Below, one piece after another: positions 58,612-64,000 of a DNA stretch of 64,000 bases; positions within the stretch are counted from its first letter, which is position 1; every line of letters starts with the position of its first letter. Under the pieces are notes generated by a model, which saw only the letters and a list, made by a program, of their open reading frames with translations, had not been told where the DNA came from and did no database searches. The DNA comes from Streptomyces sp. NBC_01478. Lineage in GTDB: Bacteria; Actinomycetota; Actinomycetes; Streptomycetales; Streptomycetaceae. The position numbers were made by a program, and so were the translations under genes. Location of the stretch: NCBI RefSeq assembly GCF_036227225.1, contig NZ_CP109444.1, forward strand, positions 9,777,501-9,841,500. The letters are read 5' to 3'.

Positions 58612-58769
58612 TTCAGCGCCTCTTGACCGTTCGTCACCTGCGTGAGTCCTGCGGAAAGACCGCCGTCACCCGATGCGGCAACAGCTCCCCGGACCGGCCT
58701 CCACTTCGGCATCCGGACGGCTACGCTCAAGGGCTGTACGTCGTTCGGGCTACTGGGGAGGTATGCGGG

Positions 58770-61454
58770 ATGACGGAGGAACGGCCTCCGGGAGCCGGAT
58801 CGGCCTCCCTGTGGGAACGCGAGAAGGCAGTCGAGGGTGTGGCGCAGGCGATCGACGCGCTGCGCGCCGACGAGTCGTCCTCGGGCAGCCTGCTGATGGT
58901 CCGGGCCGAGGCCGGCTTCGGCAAGACCGCGCTGCTGGCCGAGACCCGCCGTATCGCCGGGGCACGCAAGTGCGTGGTCTGGCACGCCCGCGGCGGCGAG
59001 ACCCTCAAGTCCGTCCCCTTCAACGTCGTACGGCAGTTGCTGCAGCCCGCGCTCCTCTCGCTGATGCCGGAGGAGGTCCGCGAGTACCTCGGCGACTGGT
59101 ACGACATCGCGGGCCCCGCCCTCGGGGTCACCGAGCCCGGCGAGCGGCAGGCCGACCCGCAGGGCGTGTGCGACGGCCTGGTCGCCGCCGTGCGCCGCCT
59201 CGCCAAACGCGACTGGCCGCTGGTCCTGCTGATCGACGACGCCCACTGGGCCGACCAGGAGACCCTGCGCTGGCTCGCCGCGTTCGCCGAGCGCCTCGAC
59301 GACCTGTCCGTGCTGGTCGTGGTCGCCCGCAGGCCCGGCGAGGTCAGCGGGGAGAGCGCCCGCTACCTGGACGCGATCGCCGCCGCCGCGGGCCCGCCGC
59401 CCACGGTCCTGGAATCCCTCACCCCGAAGGCCACCGCGGGGCTCACCCGCGCCACCCTCGGCCCGCACGCCGACGGCGCGTTCTGCCGCGAGGTGTGGGC
59501 GGTCACCGACGGCAACCCGTACGAGACCGTCGAACTCCTCGCCAAGGTGAAGGACAGCGGCCTCGCCCCCGTCGAGGACTCGGCCGCCGAACTGCGCGAG
59601 CTCAACCGCTCCGCGCGCGGCGGCGGACTGCTCGCCCGCCTGGACGACCTGGGCTTCGAGGCCACCCGGTTCGCCTGGGCCGCAGCCATCCTCGGCACCG
59701 GCATCTCCGTGGACCTGGTCGCCAAGCTCGCCACCATGAGCCGCGAAGAGGCGGTCCGCTGCGCCGAGTTACTGCGCGCCGACCGCATCCTCACCGCGCC
59801 CGACCCCGCCGCGTCCCAGGCCGGCGCGGGCGAGCTGGAGTTCGTCCACCCGCTGATCGCCAGCGACGTCTACGACTCCATCCCGGGCGGTGTACGCACG
59901 GCCATGCACGGCATCGCCGCCCAGGTCGTCACCGACAACGGGTTCGGCGCGGCCGCCGCCTCACGGCACCTCCTCAAGGTCCACCCGGACGACGACCAGG
60001 AACTCGTCGAGCAACTCCGCGAGGCGGCCCGCGAACACCTCTCCATCGGCGCCCCCGACGCCGCCCGCCGCTGCCTTGAGCGCGCACTCCTGGAGCCGCC
60101 GCTCACCGATACCCACGCGCACGTGCTCTACGAACTGGGCTGCGCCACCCTCCTCACCGCGCCCGCCACCACCATCGGCCACCTCCAGACCGCCCTCGGC
60201 ATGCCCGGCCTCGACGGCCACGCACGCGTGGACGCCGTTTTCCGGCTGTCCCAGGCGCTCACCCACAACGACCAACTCGAGGAGGCCGTCCGCACCGTGG
60301 AGGCGGAGGCCGCCCGGTACGAACCCGGCGCCGCCCGGATGCGGCTCCAGGCCGTGCAGTTCATGTGGGAGGGCATCCACGCGGGCGAGGGCACCTCCCC
60401 GGGACGCTCCGAGCGGCTCGCCGCACTCGCCGGCATCTGCACCGGCCGGGACAACTCCGAGCGGGCCCTGCTGATCCTGCGCGGCTTCGACGCCATGACC
60501 CACGGCGAGAACGCCGAGGAGGTCGTCGAGGTCTGCGACCGTGCCCTCGTCAACGGACGGCTCGCTCCCGGACTCGGCTGGACCGACACCGAGTGGGGCC
60601 TGGAGATCCTCATGATGCTGGCCAGTGCGTACGCCTACACGGACCGCCTGGACCGCGCGGAGAGCCTCTACAACGAAGCCCTGCGCGCCTACGTGTCCGC
60701 CGGGTGGAGCGGCGGCCATCTCTCCCTGGCGCACGCCTACGTCGGCCTCGGGCACCGTCGGCGCGGCCGCCTCCGCGATGCCGAGACCTCGCTGCGCGAG
60801 TCACTGCGGCTCGCCGAGCGCGTCGGCCGCGGGCTGCCCCTGTACTGGTCGGCGACCTGCAACCTGGTCGACACGCTGCTCGCCCGCGGCCATGTCGAGG
60901 AGGCCTGGGAGACCGCGGAACAGTACGGCTTCACACCTCCGTACCCGTCCACCATCGTGCTGCCCGACCCGCGCTGTGTGCGCGGCCGGCTCCTGCTCGC
61001 CGTCGGCCGCACGAAGGACGGCATCAACGAACTGGAACAGGCCGCGAAGGCGGCGACCGTACGCGGCCACCACAACCCGGTCCTGGTCCCCTGGGCCGTG
61101 GACCTCGCCCGCGCCCTCGCCGTCGAGGACCCGACCCGCGCGGCCCAACTCGCCACGGACGCCCGCCGGCAGGCGGAACACTTCGGCACGGACACGGCGA
61201 TCGGCGAGGCCCTCCGCTGCGCCGCGGCGCTGGAAACGGGGCAGCGTGCGGTACGGCTTGCTGCGCAGGCTGTCGCTTACCTGGAGTCCTCGCCGTGTCA
61301 GTACGAGCATGCGGCGGCCCGGGTCGAGTACGGCATCGCGGCGAGGTCCGTGGCGGAGATCAACAGGGGTCTGACGCTTGCGCGTTCGTGCGGGGCGGAC
61401 GGCTTGGTGACACAGGCGCGGGAGGTGTTGGAGACGGGGAGGGGGTTGCGGTGA
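58770..61454 (+). CDS. LAL-type AAA ATPase regulator lacking the LuxR helix-turn-helix
   Basis: An 894-residue protein of the large ATP-binding LuxR (LAL/MalT-like) group. N-terminal ATPase: Walker A AEAGFGKTA (46-54), Walker B PLVLLIDDAHWAD, then a winged-helix and a long TPR-like helical region (about 400-890). Typical LAL regulators end with about 65 residues of LuxR helix-turn-helix after the LARSCGAxxLxxxAR segment; here the frame stops right there (LETGRGLR). Codon 334 is TTA, which makes translation dependent on the bldA tRNA. ATG 58770 follows GGGGAGG. It may act as a signalling ATPase, or be a truncated regulator. Confidence 0.85.
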   Translation: MTEERPPGAGSASLWEREKAVEGVAQAIDALRADESSSGSLLMVRAEAGFGKTALLAETRRIAGARKCVVWHARGGETLKSVPFNVVRQLLQPALLSLMPEEVREYLGDWYDIAGPALGVTEPGERQADPQGVCDGLVAAVRRLAKRDWPLVLLIDDAHWADQETLRWLAAFAERLDDLSVLVVVARRPGEVSGESARYLDAIAAAAGPPPTVLESLTPKATAGLTRATLGPHADGAFCREVWAVTDGNPYETVELLAKVKDSGLAPVEDSAAELRELNRSARGGGLLARLDDLGFEATRFAWAAAILGTGISVDLVAKLATMSREEAVRCAELLRADRILTAPDPAASQAGAGELEFVHPLIASDVYDSIPGGVRTAMHGIAAQVVTDNGFGAAAASRHLLKVHPDDDQELVEQLREAAREHLSIGAPDAARRCLERALLEPPLTDTHAHVLYELGCATLLTAPATTIGHLQTALGMPGLDGHARVDAVFRLSQALTHNDQLEEAVRTVEAEAARYEPGAARMRLQAVQFMWEGIHAGEGTSPGRSERLAALAGICTGRDNSERALLILRGFDAMTHGENAEEVVEVCDRALVNGRLAPGLGWTDTEWGLEILMMLASAYAYTDRLDRAESLYNEALRAYVSAGWSGGHLSLAHAYVGLGHRRRGRLRDAETSLRESLRLAERVGRGLPLYWSATCNLVDTLLARGHVEEAWETAEQYGFTPPYPSTIVLPDPRCVRGRLLLAVGRTKDGINELEQAAKAATVRGHHNPVLVPWAVDLARALAVEDPTRAAQLATDARRQAEHFGTDTAIGEALRCAAALETGQRAVRLAAQAVAYLESSPCQYEHAAARVEYGIAARSVAEINRGLTLARSCGADGLVTQAREVLETGRGLR

Positions 61455-61489
61455 GTTGTCGTTCGGCTGCGGGCCGGTGGGGGCTGGTC

Positions 61490-61566
61490 ACGCAGTTCCC
61501 CGCGCCCCTAAAGCATGGGCCGGTCTGCGTTTTGAGGAGTGCACAGTTCCTCGCGGCTCTAAAAGC
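61490..61566 (+). repeat. Two related copies of a Streptomyces intergenic element
   Basis: ACGCAGTTCCCCGCGCCCCT with AAAGC (61490-61514) and TGCACAGTTCCTCGCGGCTC with TAAAAGC (61540-61566) align along their length. The first copy, with its preceding GGGCCGGTGGGGGCTGGTC, is familiar from gene ends in many Streptomyces genomes. Confidence 0.55.
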
Positions 61567-61570
61567 CGCA

Positions 61571-61875
61571 GCGAAGCCGCGGGCCGCCAGCAGCGGACGG
61601 ATCTCGCGGATCGCGCGGGTGACCGTGGAGCGGTCTACCCGATAGAGCTCCGCCAGGGCCACGTGCGGGAGTTGGAAGCGCAGCGCCACCAGGGTGACGA
61701 CGACGCGGTCGAAGAACACCAGCTCGTGGTCCGGGCCCGCCCCGGGCGCGCGCATACGCTCGTGACCTCGACGTTCTCGCAGCCGGGACTCCTCAGCTGC
61801 CATCCAGGCGCCGGCGAGCTCGACGAGGAGTTTGCCGAGCCGCCGCGGCTGGAGACCGGTGAAGATACGCTTGGA
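61571..61875 (-). pseudogene. Truncated IS5-like transposase N-terminal fragment
   Basis: The minus strand from 61875 reads RIFTGLQPRRLGKLLVEL, then DHELVFFDRVVVTLVALRF, LPHVALAELYRVDRSTVTRA and IREIRPLLAARGFA, the N-terminal helix-turn-helix part of a transposase common in Streptomyces. A TAG stop stands directly before it, and after ARGFA the similarity gives way to the intergenic repeat, so the DDE part is missing. A relict. Confidence 0.7.
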
Positions 61876-61876
61876 C

Positions 61877-61930
61877 TAGGCCGTGCGGCCCACGTATTGC
61901 GTCACAACAACACCCAAGCCGCACGGCCTA
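61877..61930. repeat. 13-bp inverted repeat beside the transposase relict
   Basis: TAGGCCGTGCGGC (61877-61889) is the inverse of GCCGCACGGCCTA (61918-61930). It abuts the relict and may be the element's subterminal structure, or a terminator. Confidence 0.55.
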
Positions 61931-61988
61931 CTTCATGCCTCGGCAGTGCCTCGATCATGATCACGCACCACGTCGTAAGGTACGGCCT

Positions 61989-62213
61989 ATGTCTGATAGA
62001 TCGATGTCTACGGGCCGCCTATGGGCAGTCCTGCTCGGGTTCGACGCTGTGGTTACTGCGTCGACGATCGTGGTGTGGAGGCAGAGCGGAACACCGTGGA
62101 CCGAAACCTTGGTCAGTTCGGGTGTGGTTGCTCTTGCGGTCCTGATAGCCGGCCCATGGACGATAAGGCGGACCAGGGCAAGGGTCGAGGAAGCAATGCG
62201 GCAACAGCGTTGA
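61989..62213 (+). CDS. Small membrane protein
   Basis: A 74-residue protein with two hydrophobic helices (LWAVLLGFDAVVTASTIVVW and VVALAVLIAGPW) separated by a short polar turn, and a basic C-terminus (RRTRARVEEAMRQQR) that should lie in the cytoplasm. I do not recognise a family. AAGG lies before ATG 61989; ATG 62004 is an alternative. It sits between transposase relics, in sequence with lower GC and less biased codons than its neighbours, which hints at acquired DNA. Confidence 0.55.
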   Translation: MSDRSMSTGRLWAVLLGFDAVVTASTIVVWRQSGTPWTETLVSSGVVALAVLIAGPWTIRRTRARVEEAMRQQR

Positions 62214-62513
62214 TCCAGTTCGGTCGCCTCTGAGAGTGCGGTATGTGACGTAATACCCGCTTCGGCCTTGGGGTTGGGTATGGGCCCCTGGTCGGCGGGT
62301 TGGGTTGGTGGTCAGGTGCGGGGCTGAGCGAACAGGCCGGGTTCGGGTTCGGTGAGGATGCCCCGTGTGACCAGGCGTTTCAGCTTGCACCGGATGCCTC
62401 CGGTGTTCTTCGGGAGTGGTCGGACTGGTCTCCGACCGCGCCGCCGAGAGGTGATCACCCATCAGCCGAACCGCCAGGCCGGCACCCCCAGCCCTCAATC
62501 GCACACCAGGTTG
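62214..62513. other. Intergenic region of 300 bp with a C-terminal gene relict
   Basis: Only a short coding relict on the minus strand (62312-62408) is visible. The rest shows no open frame with a ribosome site. Confidence 0.5.
62312..62408 (-). pseudogene. C-terminal remnant of a mobile-element or wHTH protein
   Basis: The minus strand reads KNTGGIRCKLKRLVTRGIL, then TEPEPGLFAQPRT and a TGA. The KLKRLVxRGxLTExxxGLF pattern is the familiar tail of a Streptomyces transposase-associated protein. Nothing upstream continues the frame. Confidence 0.45.
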
Positions 62514-63632
62514 TTAGTCGCCCTCCTCCCCCAACACCCGCTGCGCCACAGCGAACGCCGAGTTCGCCGCAGGCACCCCGCAATACACGGCACTCTGCAT
62601 CAGCACCGCCCCGATCTCCTCCGCCGTGAGTCCATTGCGCCGAGCCGCCCGCACATGCATCGCCAACTCGTCGTCATGCCCACGCGCAATCAACGCCGTC
62701 AACGTGACCATGCTCCGCTCGCGCCGCGACAACGTGGGGTCGGTCCAGATCTCCCCCCACGCATACCGGGAGATGAAGTCCTGGAAGCGGGCCGTGAACG
62801 GCGTCTGCCGAGCCTGCGCCCCCTCCACGTGGGCGTCACCGAGTACCTCCCGCCGCACCGCCATCCCCAGCCGCGCACCCCCACCGAGATGCGCCCGCAG
62901 CGCGCTCAGAACGGCCGACGGACACTCCGCGACCGCCAGATGCGAGGCTCCCGGAATCTCCACGAGGGCCGAGCCCGCCACCGCGTCGGCGATCTCCCGC
63001 AGATGCGCCGGCGGCGTCGCCGGGTCCTCGCGCCCGGCGATCACCAGCGTCCGCGCACGGATCTCGGAGAGCCGCGACCGCAGGTCGAACGCGGCCAGCG
63101 CGTCACAGCACGCGGCATACGCGGCCGGGTCGGCGGCACCCTGGTCGGCCACCAGCTCCGGCACGGTGAACCCGGGCGTGAACCAACGGGAGTCCGCGCT
63201 CTCCACCAGCCACCCCAGCCCCTCGCGCCGTACCCGCGCGGCCCGTTCCTCCCACGGCTTCGCCCCGTTGAAGTGCGCCGAGGAACAGATGACGGCGAGC
63301 GACGCGACCCGCTCGGGGTGATGCACCGCGAGATGCAGACCGACCGCACCCCCCAACGACACGCCCGCGTAGACGAATTGCTCGATCCCGAGCGAGTCGG
63401 CGAGCGCGAGCACCAGATTCGCGAGGTCCCCGACACTCGCCCCGGGACCGATCAGCCCGGGCGCCGAACCGCCGTGCCCGGGCAGGTCCCAGCGGATCAC
63501 CCGGTGGGTGACGGACAGTTCGGGCGCGACCTTGTCCCACAGGGCGTACGACGTGCCCAGCGAGGGCCCGAGCAGCAGCGGGGGCGCGGAATCGGGCCCC
63601 TCGGCACGGAAGTTGAGGAGTTTCTCGGTCAA
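62514..63632 (-). CDS. pcaL: Fused 3-oxoadipate enol-lactonase / 4-carboxymuconolactone decarboxylase
   Basis: A 372-residue bifunctional enzyme of the protocatechuate branch of the beta-ketoadipate pathway. Residues 1 to about 250 are an alpha/beta hydrolase (PcaD part) with nucleophile elbow GVSLGG (Ser92), AGREDPATPP (Asp) and ASHLAVAECP (His). From about 255 comes the PcaC part: RREVLGDAHVEGA, FQDFISRYAWGEIWTDPTLSRR and LTALIARGHDDELAMHVRAA with the catalytic His. The TTG start at 63632 overlaps the pcaB stop (TTGA) and has GGAG upstream. It converts carboxymuconolactone to 3-oxoadipate. Confidence 0.95.
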   Translation of the reverse strand: MTEKLLNFRAEGPDSAPPLLLGPSLGTSYALWDKVAPELSVTHRVIRWDLPGHGGSAPGLIGPGASVGDLANLVLALADSLGIEQFVYAGVSLGGAVGLHLAVHHPERVASLAVICSSAHFNGAKPWEERAARVRREGLGWLVESADSRWFTPGFTVPELVADQGAADPAAYAACCDALAAFDLRSRLSEIRARTLVIAGREDPATPPAHLREIADAVAGSALVEIPGASHLAVAECPSAVLSALRAHLGGGARLGMAVRREVLGDAHVEGAQARQTPFTARFQDFISRYAWGEIWTDPTLSRRERSMVTLTALIARGHDDELAMHVRAARRNGLTAEEIGAVLMQSAVYCGVPAANSAFAVAQRVLGEEGD

Positions 63633-64000
63633 CGTCGCTCCAGTGCACGGTCGGTGAGGGCTCCGGCGGAACCCGTATAACGGGCGGGGTCGGTGAGTGC
63701 GGAGAGGTCGAGGTCCTTCAACTCCGGCTCCCCGGCGAGCAGTTCGGCCAACGGGCGGCCGTCGGCATAGGCCGGCCGCGCGGCCTCCGTGAGCAGCTCC
63801 TTCGCCCGGGCCCGCCCGAGCAGCGGCGCCAGCTCGGCGGACAGCCGCTCGGAGACGATCAACCCATGGGTGAGATCCAGGTGTTGACGCATCACGTCCG
63901 GGTGGACCCGCAGCCCCTCGGTCAGTTCGGCCGCATTGCGCGCCGCACCGCCGACCAGCCGCAGCAGTTCCCTGAGCGGTTCCCACTCGGCGTGCCAGGC
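63629..64000 (-). CDS. pcaB: 3-carboxy-cis,cis-muconate cycloisomerase, C-terminal part
   Basis: The window ends inside this gene; the last 123 residues are visible. They show the fumarase/adenylosuccinate-lyase-superfamily C-terminal helices (LVGGAARNAAELTEGLRVHP, MRQHLDLTHGLIVSERLSAEL) and end in a family-typical tail (DPARYTGSAGALTDRAL). The position directly before and overlapping pcaL is the standard actinobacterial pca order, which supports PcaB over other lyases of the superfamily. The product of this enzyme, carboxymuconolactone, is the substrate of PcaL. Confidence 0.9.
   Translation of the reverse strand, partial: AWHAEWEPLRELLRLVGGAARNAAELTEGLRVHPDVMRQHLDLTHGLIVSERLSAELAPLLGRARAKELLTEAARPAYADGRPLAELLAGEPELKDLDLSALTDPARYTGSAGALTDRALERR

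Larger units (their letters stand above)
61455..61988. other. Gene-poor strip of repeats and transposase debris (534 bp)
   Basis: Holds a GC-rich element that I recognise from many Streptomyces intergenic regions (61460-61514), a diverged second copy of its core (61540-61566), a transposase fragment on the minus strand, and a 13-bp hairpin. No intact gene. Confidence 0.7.

Noticed and set aside
1..64000. Secondary-metabolite gene cluster
   Set aside because: The SnoaL-like gene and LAL-type protein raised the question, but there are no synthases, carrier proteins or tailoring sets.
1..64000. tRNA genes or integrase attachment sites
   Set aside because: I found no cloverleaf-like sequence and no integrase gene in a by-eye reading; a tRNA covariance scan would settle it.

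Overview
The window reads as a chromosomal segment of a high-GC actinomycete, almost certainly a Streptomyces. The evidence is third-position GC saturation, frequent GTG and TTG starts with 4-nt stop/start overlaps (GTGA, ATGA, TTGA), many secreted polysaccharide hydrolases, DUF2510 proteins, a Tat-exported phospholipase C, MmyB-type XRE regulators and a rare TTA (bldA) codon in one regulator. I see about 50 protein genes, no rRNA, tRNA or CRISPR array, and no polyketide or peptide synthetase.

Layout. 1-8.0 kb: a LysR regulator (cut by the window edge) diverges from a same-strand run of a YtcJ-like amidohydrolase, an MFS exporter, an Atu4866-type protein, a CPA1 antiporter and an SsnA/TrzN-like amidohydrolase. 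8.06-15.8 kb: a sugar-uptake locus. A GntR regulator and a GH18 protein face an operon of binding protein, two permeases, GH4 glycosidase and BadF-type kinase; its order matches what I remember of the csnE-F-G-H-K chitosan-oligosaccharide module, but with a GntR regulator instead of the ROK regulator. 16.1-25.1 kb: divergent secreted GH76 and GH78 enzymes sharing two LacI-like palindromes, then a response regulator-kinase-GH9 operon whose three genes overlap end to start.

25.14-29.03 kb: a mobile segment bounded by 35-bp imperfect inverted repeats. It carries a frameshifted IS630-type transposase and three passenger genes (GntR/FCD regulator, FAH-family enzyme, PEBP protein). Its left end lies 10 bp before the response-regulator start. 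29.1-33.3 kb: a secreted CBM-GH16 enzyme, a GH20 hexosaminidase with an unusual Glu-Glu catalytic pair, and a second GntR regulator that shares operator-like words with the first. The carbohydrate genes together point to chitin/chitosan, beta-glucan, mannan and rhamnoside use.

33.3-42.7 kb: a stress/redox area. A MerR regulator and a SnoaL-like gene are driven from a nearly perfect 25-bp inverted repeat in which each arm is a MerR-type promoter. A MarR regulator, two short-chain dehydrogenases and an F420-reductase-like gene share TTGAC/GTCAA palindromes. Two MmyB-type XRE paralogues diverge, followed by a quinone oxidoreductase and an NAD kinase. 42.7-49.2 kb: a two-component system diverges from a lipoprotein, membrane-fusion protein, ATPase and MacB-like permease operon. 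49.3-56.1 kb: phospholipase C, a scramblase-like protein, a PAP2 and DMT-transporter pair facing a TetR gene across a 16-bp operator array, and a DUF2510 protein.

56.1-64 kb: anhydro-MurNAc kinase and an MFS symporter overlapping by 80 bp, a large LAL-type ATPase that lacks the usual C-terminal LuxR helix-turn-helix and contains a TTA codon, a strip of transposase remnants and repeats, a small membrane protein, and the pcaL-pcaB part of the protocatechuate (beta-ketoadipate) pathway, cut by the right edge.
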